NCBI GenBank assembly: GCA_029245145.1
Contig: JAQWPY010000128.1
Coordinates: 1 to 39,700, forward strand
Source of the DNA: Pirellulales bacterium
Lineage (GTDB): Bacteria; Planctomycetota; Planctomycetia; Pirellulales; UBA7805
Direction of reading: 5' to 3'
DNA: 39,700 nucleotides
The notes beneath the pieces were generated by a model. The model was not told the DNA's origin. It saw only the letters and a list, made by a program, of their open reading frames with translations, and did no database searches. Positions 32,204 to 39,700 of the stretch are shown here, one piece after another; position 1 is the first letter of the stretch, and each line of letters begins with the position of its first letter. A program made the translations under genes and the position numbers.

Positions 32204-33459
32204 CAGTCTGAAATGGCTGGTAGTAATTTCGTGGTGACTTCACCAAAACCCACACGATAACCATCGCCCTGGCAGAAGCCACTCATGGTGACGCGATCGC
32301 CGTCGTTCAAAAATACCCGTTGATCGCCACCTGGCAACTGGATCGGCTCCTCTCCTTTCCAGGAAAGTTCGAGCATACACCCGCGCGAGTGTTTGTCAGG
32401 ACCACTGATGGTTCCCGATGCCAACAAATCACCCACCCGTACATTGCAACCGTTGACCGTGTGGTGAGCCAGTTGTTGATGAATACTCCAGTAGAGATAC
32501 TGAAAATTAGAGTGGGAAATTTTAACCGTGGCCTTGCCATCTTCCGGAGTTAAGAAAACATGTAGTTCGATGTCATATGTACAGTCATTCTCCCAATGCA
32601 AGTAGGGCAACACCGCTGGGGCTTGTGCCGGAAGAGGACGACGGAAAGGGGCCAAAGCATCGCTGGTGACAACCCAGGGTGAGAGTGAGGTTGCAAAATT
32701 CTTGGCCAAGAACGGTCCGAGGGGCACATACTCCCACTTTTGTATATCACGCGCACTCCAATCGTTCACCAGGACCATCCCAAAAATATGATCCGCTGCG
32801 CGTGCGACGGGAATCGGTTCCCCGAGTCGTGTTTCAGCTCCGACAAAAAATCCCATCTCCAATTCAAAATCGATAGCGCGGCTTGGACCGTAAGTATCGG
32901 CGCCCAGTTGACCTCGTGGTCTGCGAATATTGGTGCCACTTGGAATGAGTGAACTGGAGCGACCGTGGTAGGCAACCGGCAGATGCAGCCAATTAGGCTG
33001 CAAGGCGTTATCGGCTCCACGGAGCATTGTGCCCACGTTCGTTGCATGGAAGCGGGACGAGTAGAAATCAGTGTAATCGGGGACCTCAACAGGAAGCTGC
33101 ATTTCGCAATCTTCCTGATTAAGCAAAACAGTCTCCCTCAATGTTTTATCATCTTGCAACTCCGGACATTCGGAGTTCAATAATTCCGTAACCCGCTTCC
33201 GCACTGCGGTCCAACCAGATCGCCCAACTGCCATAAATTGATTGAGCGATGAATTTGAAAAAACGGGGGTCGAGGCACCGAAGTTTCCGAGGACGCCGCG
33301 TTTTTCCAATTCGGCAAGATCCAGCAGGAGCGAACCGATCGCCACACCTACCCGCAAGTCACCCTGGGTAGGATGCTTAAAAATACCGTAAGGAAGATTA
33401 AAAATTGAAAAGTGCGAATCGGGCGCGACTTCCACAAAGCTTCGAGTTCCAGAGTTCAT
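32203..33459 (-). CDS. fahA: fumarylacetoacetase
   Basis: 'FSIFNLPYGIF', 'DYTDFYSSRFHATNVGTMLRG', 'LPVAYHGRSSSLIPSGTNIRRPRGQ', 'FELEMGFFVG', 'VLVNDWSARDIQKWEYVPLGPFLAKNFATSLSPWVV', 'LASGTISGPDKHSRGCMLELSWKG'. ATG at 33459 preceded by SD GGGAGGAAGG. Confidence 0.96.
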   Translation of the reverse strand: MNSGTRSFVEVAPDSHFSIFNLPYGIFKHPTQGDLRVGVAIGSLLLDLAELEKRGVLGNFGASTPVFSNSSLNQFMAVGRSGWTAVRKRVTELLNSECPELQDDKTLRETVLLNQEDCEMQLPVEVPDYTDFYSSRFHATNVGTMLRGADNALQPNWLHLPVAYHGRSSSLIPSGTNIRRPRGQLGADTYGPSRAIDFELEMGFFVGAETRLGEPIPVARAADHIFGMVLVNDWSARDIQKWEYVPLGPFLAKNFATSLSPWVVTSDALAPFRRPLPAQAPAVLPYLHWENDCTYDIELHVFLTPEDGKATVKISHSNFQYLYWSIHQQLAHHTVNGCNVRVGDLLASGTISGPDKHSRGCMLELSWKGEEPIQLPGGDQRVFLNDGDRVTMSGFCQGDGYRVGFGEVTTKLLPAISD

Positions 33460-33479
33460 GGATAACCTTCCTCCCAAAC

Positions 33480-34436
33480 CTACGAGATCGATTGGTTTGA
33501 CAGTAATCCTAAAGTTTCTAAATCGTCGATCGGCTCCGAAAAACTACAGCTTCCAAAGGATAAAAACCGATCTCTGCCCGCGATAACTTCCATTTGATCG
33601 GCGCACGCCCCACGCCATCCCACGTGATCGTCTGAAAATATAAAATGATCAGCATTCGCATCGGTGACGAGTTCCCGCAACTGTGAGGAAGTGATCTTTT
33701 TTGCTCCCCAGAGAACGACCCCTAACAGCAGATTCAAAAATCCATGCATCACAACGCCAATGTCTGGGCAGGTATACGGCAATGGATGATGTAGGCCGGC
33801 CGTTGCTTTCCAGGGAATGTGTGCCGATTCGCAGAGTTCGATGACATCGGCAAGCGCGGCGCCTGAGGGAAAATGTTGTGCTTCCATGCCACCCGTTCGC
33901 AGCTTCAGGCCCCGGTGAGAGGGTGTCTGCTGATGCGGGCCGAGGGCATCGACGAGGGCGCGACGATGATCTGCCGATATTGTCTCAAAAAAAAGATCGA
34001 CATCAGCGAGGTTTGCATTTTCGGTGCGCGAATTTATTTCCTCAATCGTTTGTGCGAAGGAGGGGGTGTCCGCTGCCAGGGCACTGGGCAGGGCAATTTC
34101 CAAAACTTTGAGTTTGGCACTATTGTCCTTGATGTGGTGTGATTCAATGGCCGCAAAATCGTCATCGAGACGTTGGATCCATTCTGCCGATGTTGCACCC
34201 CCTCCGACGAGTACCGAAAGGGTCCAGGGTCGGTTTGGAGCATCGCTTGAAATTAATTGATCGAGTTCGCTTAACCGTTGTGCGGGCACAATGAAATGCC
34301 GGAGCATCGCACAGTAGGTTCCGTCTTGATCGGCTGTATATTGATTGACGGCCTGATTCAATTCGAGACTTGCAGGGGGAAAGAGGCCTGCATAATCGAT
34401 GATACGGGCAAGCAGATGGCCCAGAGCGGCGGTCAT
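33480..34436 (-). CDS. uncharacterised conserved protein within the homogentisate operon; candidate non-GST maleylacetoacetate isomerase
   Basis: 318-aa ORF overlapping hmgA by 4 nt and ending about 20 nt before fahA. Motifs 'IDYAGLFPPASL', 'GLKLRTGGMEAQHFPSG', 'PWKATAGLHHPLPY', 'MHGFLNLLLGVV', 'FGSCSFSEP'. No GST active-site or fold motif seen. Confidence 0.85.
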   Translation of the reverse strand: MTAALGHLLARIIDYAGLFPPASLELNQAVNQYTADQDGTYCAMLRHFIVPAQRLSELDQLISSDAPNRPWTLSVLVGGGATSAEWIQRLDDDFAAIESHHIKDNSAKLKVLEIALPSALAADTPSFAQTIEEINSRTENANLADVDLFFETISADHRRALVDALGPHQQTPSHRGLKLRTGGMEAQHFPSGAALADVIELCESAHIPWKATAGLHHPLPYTCPDIGVVMHGFLNLLLGVVLWGAKKITSSQLRELVTDANADHFIFSDDHVGWRGACADQMEVIAGRDRFLSFGSCSFSEPIDDLETLGLLSNQSIS

Positions 34437-35590
34437 GGCTCAACCCAACTCTGCCCGTACGTGGGATCTTCAAGTGCCACTGCACTTTCAGCCACCTGGA
34501 GAGGATGAAAAGTGTCGATCATCACGGCCAACTCCTCGGTTCGCTTGCCGCCGATCGATGCTTCCGCCCTCCCCGGTTGCGGGCCGTGCGGTAATCCGGC
34601 CGGGTGCAGCGTGAGTGACCCGAAACCCGCACCGCTCCGACTAATGAACTGATCGTTGGCGTAATAAATGACCTCATCACTCATGACATTGGAGTGATTG
34701 TAGGGTGCCGGTACGGCATCTGGATGATAGTCAAGCATGCGAGGTGTGAATGAGCAGAGCACAAATTGATCTGCTTGTAACGTTTGGTGGACCGGAGGCG
34801 GTTGGTGTAGGGATCCTGTAATAGGCTCAAAATCATGGATAGAAAGCGCCCACGGATAGTAACATCCATCCCACCCCACCACATCGCACGGATGATGATC
34901 AAGCGTGGTTTCGGTCAAATGATTGCGCTGCTTTACGACAACGCGAAACTCTCCCCGCTGATCGTTGCATTTGAGTTCTTCTGGTGCTCGAACATCTCGT
35001 TCACAGAAGGGCGCCTGCTCCATCAATTGTCCTTCGCGCGTCAAATAACGCGAGGGAAAACGGATGTAGCTGGGCGTCTCAAAAATGAGCATCGTGTGTG
35101 GCGTCGCCTCGAGGCAAAAGCGATGTAAAATGCCTCGCGGGACCACCACATAATCGCCTTCGCGATAATGAAGCAGGCCGAATTCACTCTCCAAAACTCC
35201 GCAACCCTGGCTGATGTAGTGTACCTGATCCGCTTGACCGTTACGGAAAAAAAACTCATCGGTTTTTTGCGGTCGCACAATAGATACGACGACGTCGCGA
35301 TTAAAGAGTAATGGAGTACGCTCCAGTGTCGCACTGCTCACTTCTTTTAGTTCCGCAGTACGAAAATGCCGCATCCGCACACTCTCGTCGGCCGCCTCGT
35401 CGATTTGGTTGTGATCAAGAGGTCGGCTCGAGAGAATTTGGGTTGGTCTGTGGGTGTGATAGAGAAGCGATGCCGGCCCGTCGAATCCGAGGGTCCCCAT
35501 CAGATGCTCGGCGTATAAGCCTCCATCCGGACGCCGAAAGGCGGTGTGCCTTTTCGCAGGTAGCTCACCACGTTGCTGATAACAGGGCAT
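34433..35590 (-). CDS. hmgA: homogentisate 1,2-dioxygenase
   Basis: 'MPCYQQRGELPAKRHTAFR', 'YAEHLMGTLGFDGPASLLYHTHRPT', 'GDYVVVPRGILHRF', 'DVVGWDGCYYPWALSIHDFEPITG', 'APYNHSNVMSDEVIYYANDQFISR', 'TLHPAGLPHGPQPG'. Confidence 0.96.
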   Translation of the reverse strand: MPCYQQRGELPAKRHTAFRRPDGGLYAEHLMGTLGFDGPASLLYHTHRPTQILSSRPLDHNQIDEAADESVRMRHFRTAELKEVSSATLERTPLLFNRDVVVSIVRPQKTDEFFFRNGQADQVHYISQGCGVLESEFGLLHYREGDYVVVPRGILHRFCLEATPHTMLIFETPSYIRFPSRYLTREGQLMEQAPFCERDVRAPEELKCNDQRGEFRVVVKQRNHLTETTLDHHPCDVVGWDGCYYPWALSIHDFEPITGSLHQPPPVHQTLQADQFVLCSFTPRMLDYHPDAVPAPYNHSNVMSDEVIYYANDQFISRSGAGFGSLTLHPAGLPHGPQPGRAEASIGGKRTEELAVMIDTFHPLQVAESAVALEDPTYGQSWVEP

Positions 35591-35599
35591 GGATTGTGC

Positions 35600-36688
35600 C
35601 TAGAGATTTCCTCGAGCTGCTTGTTCCCGTTCGATCGCTTCAAAAAGCGATTTGAAATTACCCTTTCCGAATGACTGAGAACCGCAGCGTTGGATGATCT
35701 CATAAAAAAGTGTAGGGCGATCTTCCACAGGACGCGTGAAAATTTGTAATAGATAGCCTTCCTCATCACGGTCGACCAAAATATCCAAATTTTCGATCGC
35801 CTGGCAGTCTTCATTAATGTCCCCTACGCGATCCCAGATCGATTCGTAGTAGGAAGAGGGTATTTTCAAAAATTCCACACCGGCCTGACGAAGAACCGAG
35901 ACGGTATGCAAAATATCGCCCGTTTGGAGAGCAACATGTTGTACACCAGCCCCGCGGTGCGACTCAAGATATTCCTGGATTTGACTCTTACGGCGTCCTG
36001 CCGCAGGTTCATTAATAGGAAATTTCACTTTCGCCGTCGGGCTTGCCATCACCTTGCTGCGAAGCGCCGAGTATTCGGTTGAAATATCCTTATCGTCAAA
36101 AGAAAGAAATTGATTGAACCCAAAGACGCGCTCGTAATAGTCGACCCACTCGTTCATTTTTCCATCTTCGACGTTACCGACAATATGGTCCACTGACACG
36201 AGACCGAAGTCGGGTTCTGCCACTCGCTGGATCTTGTAACCCGGAAGAAATGCGCCAGTGTAGTCATCGATCGAGATCAGGGAGTGTAGTGTATCTCCGT
36301 AGGCGTATATTTTTGCCCGACGCACGCGGCCCTGCGAGTCTGACATATCGTACGGTTCGCGGGCGACTGCCCCTCCCCGATCCACAATCGCCTTGAAATG
36401 TTGATCCACATCATCGACCACAAATGCAATATCCAGAACACTGTCACCTCGCATACGATGGCGTTCCCCCATCGGATCTTCCGGAGTCAACGGCGTACTC
36501 AAAACGAGTCGTATTTTTCCCTGAGCCATGACATAAGAGGCTTGGTCACGCACGCCGGTTTCCGGACCGGCATAAGCAATTTGAGAAAATCCGAACGCCT
36601 TACGGTAGTAATACGCTGCCTGTTTGGCATTGCCTACGAGCAGTTCCACATGATGGACGCCCTGGAGGGGGAGGGGTTCGCTTGACAT
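35600..36688 (-). CDS. hppD: 4-hydroxyphenylpyruvate dioxygenase
   Basis: 'GVHHVELLVGNAKQAAYYYRKAFGFSQIAYAGPETGVRDQASYVMAQGKIRLVLSTPL', 'VDHIVGNV', 'GAGVQHVALQTGDI', 'GYLLQIFTRPVEDRPTLFYEIIQRCGSQSFGKGNFKSLFEAIEREQ'. ATG at 36688 preceded by AGGAA. Confidence 0.96.
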   Translation of the reverse strand: MSSEPLPLQGVHHVELLVGNAKQAAYYYRKAFGFSQIAYAGPETGVRDQASYVMAQGKIRLVLSTPLTPEDPMGERHRMRGDSVLDIAFVVDDVDQHFKAIVDRGGAVAREPYDMSDSQGRVRRAKIYAYGDTLHSLISIDDYTGAFLPGYKIQRVAEPDFGLVSVDHIVGNVEDGKMNEWVDYYERVFGFNQFLSFDDKDISTEYSALRSKVMASPTAKVKFPINEPAAGRRKSQIQEYLESHRGAGVQHVALQTGDILHTVSVLRQAGVEFLKIPSSYYESIWDRVGDINEDCQAIENLDILVDRDEEGYLLQIFTRPVEDRPTLFYEIIQRCGSQSFGKGNFKSLFEAIEREQAARGNL

Positions 36689-36822
36689 GAATTCATTTCC
36701 TAATGCGAGCGACTTAATTTCCACGCATCTCACAGATGACGGAGGTTCAGATGAGCATTGTATACTTCAATCCCTGACGATTGTCTATCAATGCAAATCG
36801 ATGGGCCGCAGAGGACGACAGA

Positions 36823-37512
36823 TCACGTTCTACCGCTCGGCGGCCCCATACTGCCGACGATTTCGTAGATTCCCAGAAAATGGCAACCGCTGCCGAGAAT
36901 GACCAGCAGATGCCAAATCGAGTGGAAATAAGGCACGCGATGATCCAGCACAAGAAAAACAACCCCCGCCGTATAAGAGACGCCTCCGGCCATGAGCCAA
37001 AAAATGGCATTTTCGGGAATAAGTGACACACTGCCATAAAATGTGAAAATCGGAATCCAACTGAGGGCCACGTAGGAAATGGTTCCATTCCTATCGATGT
37101 TCGCCCGCACGACAGTTCGATGGATGAAGCAAGCGAAAGCAAGTGCCCACACGAGTACCAAGAGCGAACGATTCCGGGCAGTCTCAAGCAGGGGCAGGCT
37201 GAATCCTGTATAAGACCCTGCGATGAGCAGGTAAATCAGACCTTGATCCCAAACCCGCCAGCGAAAACGCCATCCCTCATTCTGAATGGCATGAGAAAGC
37301 GTGGATGCCAGATAAACGCAGATCAAAGTCGTCGTATAGATCAGACTTGCGACCAGCGGAAGCAGCACTTCGCTTGCAGTCGCTCTCCAGCAGAGGAAAC
37401 CACCTGCAATAAGACTGAGTACCAACCCCACCCCGTGCGTGAGGGTATTGGTCCATTCCTCCTGCCGCGACCGCGATGGCCCGCGACGGGGTTCGGTAAG
37501 TGAGCTATCCAT
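36823..37512 (-). CDS. hemolysin III family (YqfA/PAQR-like) membrane protein
   Basis: 'EEWTNTLTHGVGLVLSLIAGGFL', 'STLSHAIQ', 'WDQGLIYLLIAGSYTGFSLPLL', 'YFHSIWHLLVILGSGCHFLGIYEIV'. Confidence 0.92.
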   Translation of the reverse strand: MDSSLTEPRRGPSRSRQEEWTNTLTHGVGLVLSLIAGGFLCWRATASEVLLPLVASLIYTTTLICVYLASTLSHAIQNEGWRFRWRVWDQGLIYLLIAGSYTGFSLPLLETARNRSLLVLVWALAFACFIHRTVVRANIDRNGTISYVALSWIPIFTFYGSVSLIPENAIFWLMAGGVSYTAGVVFLVLDHRVPYFHSIWHLLVILGSGCHFLGIYEIVGSMGPPSGRT

Positions 37513-37593
37513 AGCAGACCATAGCAGATGCGAGATCAATCGTCCGTGTTGGAAGAAAATATAGTTTTCTTCAGTATTACCATTTTTCTTGGA

Positions 37594-39246
37594 TCAATCT
37601 TTTCCGTTCGTTTCCGAAATCGCCCCTTTTTTATCCTCGGAATTCCCTTCCCAGGCGGAGGCAAGATCTTTGGAGTATTGGTAACGAATCCCCTCATCTT
37701 CCAAAATCGACTCCGTAATATCGAACATTTCTTGACGAGGAAATACGAGTGTTTCATATTGCCCTGCCAAATGAAACGTGATGAATTCCCCCTTGGCTCC
37801 TCGGATAAGTTCGACCAGATGTTTCAGACTTTTGACGGGCTGATCATCCACACGATCGACAACCGCAAATAGTTGTGGATCATAGCCTTCATGGATCGGA
37901 TGGGGAAACATGCGCGCGCCCATCACCACCAGTTCTTCCCTGCCACTATCGGCCAAGTCATACCGCGAACGAATGAGGGGATTGCGTCTCGCCGCAAGCA
38001 ATGCTTCGCCACGCGGTCCTGCGGTTCGTAATAAATCCTGGCTCGCAGAGGAAAAAACAATCGGGCCGAAAATGAAGTGAGGCGGATACGTTCCCTTTAA
38101 GGGGCTCACGAGCCAATCGGGCTCGATGACCAGCGGTAGTTCTATGTTCATTTCCTTCCCGTCACGAAGAATCGTCAGGGGCAGGAAACCCTCTTTCTCG
38201 AATCGTGGAATAAGGTATTGAAACGAGAGCCTCAAATTATCCTCGACCTGCACATTCCCTTCGGGATCGAGTGGTACATCACCAATCCGGGTCACGACAT
38301 CCCAAGCCTGTAAAGGATAGCCCTCTTCATCTTGATAGGGCTCGTGAATCATCACTCCGCCCGTTCCCGAAGGTAGCTTGAGCCTTCTGCGTAGCGCCGA
38401 ATTGAGGACGGTTTGCATTTCATCCAACATTTTGTATTTCCCGCGATAGGTACCATCCTCTAGGTCAGCAAGAAATAAGCGAATCTCCTCCGCCGGAATG
38501 AGGTAACCAATATTTTCTGCCGAGGGGATTCCACTGAAGACGAGGCCCACAATTTTTCCATTGGCAAGAGCCGGTCCACCGCTGTTGCCAGGATTGAGTG
38601 CGGCATCGATTTGAATACGCAAACCTTGGGTCAAGTCAAAGTAACCCGTAAATTCAATCCGAGAGATAATCCCCTCGGTGATCGATAATTGATCGCCACC
38701 GATAGGATATCCATAAACGTTTACCGTTTCTTTTAGTGTCGGAATGCCGTTGGCGAGCGTGAGTGGATCACGATTTTCAAAAAATGATTCGTCGTCAATC
38801 TCCAAAAGTGCCAAATCCATGCCGGGGGCAATCCCGACCACGCGGGCTGGAATTCTTTCAGTCGATTGATACCCCTGCACGAGCAACCGGCTTGAATATT
38901 GGACGACGTGTGCATTAGTGAGAATCCGTTTCCCCTCGATAATAACTCCCGAACCGGTCGATTGTCGCAACGGTCCCTTGGTCCACGGACGAAGAAAATC
39001 GGGCGCCCGACGACTGGAATGTATTTTGACTACCGCATTGCGGATGGGATCGTCAGCCCAACCGGAAATCGCGAGCGAGAACGAGAATAAGAAAACCAGG
39101 CTGCGAGGGATCACAGATAACCTCCATAAAAAAGTGCCAACCGTACTGACCGCCATTCTAGCGGAAAGCAGCACCCGAGCGGGATGGCGAAAAAGGGCGT
39201 CCTCAGATGGCATCCCAATAGCCGCAGGGTCGGCTATTTTGGGCAC
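37594..39246 (-). CDS. secreted trypsin-like (DegP/HtrA-type) serine protease, probable PDZ region
   Basis: Catalytic motifs 'ILTNAHVV', 'GMDLALLEID', 'INDAALNPGNSGGPAL'-type ('IQIDAALNPGNSGGPALANGKIVGLVF'). Signal peptide 'IPRSLVFLFSFSLAISGWADD', which may start at an internal Met near 39156. Confidence 0.9.
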   Translation of the reverse strand: MPKIADPAAIGMPSEDALFRHPARVLLSARMAVSTVGTFLWRLSVIPRSLVFLFSFSLAISGWADDPIRNAVVKIHSSRRAPDFLRPWTKGPLRQSTGSGVIIEGKRILTNAHVVQYSSRLLVQGYQSTERIPARVVGIAPGMDLALLEIDDESFFENRDPLTLANGIPTLKETVNVYGYPIGGDQLSITEGIISRIEFTGYFDLTQGLRIQIDAALNPGNSGGPALANGKIVGLVFSGIPSAENIGYLIPAEEIRLFLADLEDGTYRGKYKMLDEMQTVLNSALRRRLKLPSGTGGVMIHEPYQDEEGYPLQAWDVVTRIGDVPLDPEGNVQVEDNLRLSFQYLIPRFEKEGFLPLTILRDGKEMNIELPLVIEPDWLVSPLKGTYPPHFIFGPIVFSSASQDLLRTAGPRGEALLAARRNPLIRSRYDLADSGREELVVMGARMFPHPIHEGYDPQLFAVVDRVDDQPVKSLKHLVELIRGAKGEFITFHLAGQYETLVFPRQEMFDITESILEDEGIRYQYSKDLASAWEGNSEDKKGAISETNGKD

Positions 39247-39273
39247 ATCAGCCGGAAGGTTTCGCCGTTCGCG

Positions 39274-39700
39274 TCAGGCAATAATCGACTCTACGGCGCG
39301 CGCCGGCTCCACTCCGGTAAGCCGCATATCGAGTCCCTGATAGGGAACGCTGAACTTCATGTGATCGATTCCCATCAGGTGCAGGATCGTTGCGTGGAGG
39401 TCGCGGACATGCACAATATCCTGCTCCGCATGATAACCAAAGGGATCGGTTGCACCATGTGTGATCCCCGGCTTGATTCCCCCACCTGCCATCCAGATCG
39501 AGAAACCTTTGATATGATGGTCCCTGCCGACGCTTCCTTTTCCTTGGAACATAGGAGTCCGACCGAATTCTCCTCCCCACACGACGAGCGTTTCATCCAA
39601 AAGCCCTCTCTGTTCCAGGTCGGTGACCAGCGCCCAGGCAGGCTGATCGGTCAACCGACAACAGATGTTCATATATTTCTCCAATCCTCCATGATGATCC
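39274..39700 (-). CDS. DUF1501 family protein, C-terminal part, truncated by the right window edge
   Basis: Reading frame stays open to the window end: '[78 protein letters not shown]...[14 protein letters not shown]'. Confidence 0.9.
   Translation of the reverse strand, partial: DHHGGLEKYMNICCRLTDQPAWALVTDLEQRGLLDETLVVWGGEFGRTPMFQGKGSVGRDHHIKGFSIWMAGGGIKPGITHGATDPFGYHAEQDIVHVRDLHATILHLMGIDHMKFSVPYQGLDMRLTGVEPARAVESIIA

Overview
The window is gene-dense and looks like a planctomycete-type bacterial chromosome; this is inferred from family content (DUF1501 protein, GMG-tailed GroEL, Pkn-type kinase), not from a database search. In order it carries: a lipoprotein-like alpha/beta hydrolase, a Ser/Thr kinase, an MmgE/PrpD protein, TruB, FtsK/SpoIIIE with a very acidic insert and tail, citramalate synthase and ValRS (4-bp overlap), a DUF151 nuclease, a minus-strand aspartate-family cluster (hom, an apgM-like gene, four-ACT lysC), an M42 peptidase, a chaperone island (groEL-groES-groEL-dnaJ-grpE-fmdB-yacG), a membrane protein, tRNA-Pro(CGG), a glycosyltransferase, a tightly packed minus-strand tyrosine/homogentisate catabolic operon (hppD-hmgA-unknown-fahA-aacS), a hemolysin III protein, a secreted trypsin-like protease and the C-terminal part of a DUF1501 protein. 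The best discovery lead is the 318-aa uncharacterised protein inside the homogentisate operon. It sits where maleylacetoacetate isomerase is expected, but shows no GST-type motif. Other leads are an apgM-like gene positioned as the missing homoserine kinase, a near-consensus sigma-54 promoter upstream of groEL, a terminator hairpin about 10 nt before the cimA start codon, two ValRS insertions, and a 58-aa yacG gene missed by the ORF track. No CRISPR array, transposase, integrase, rRNA or defence system was recognised.
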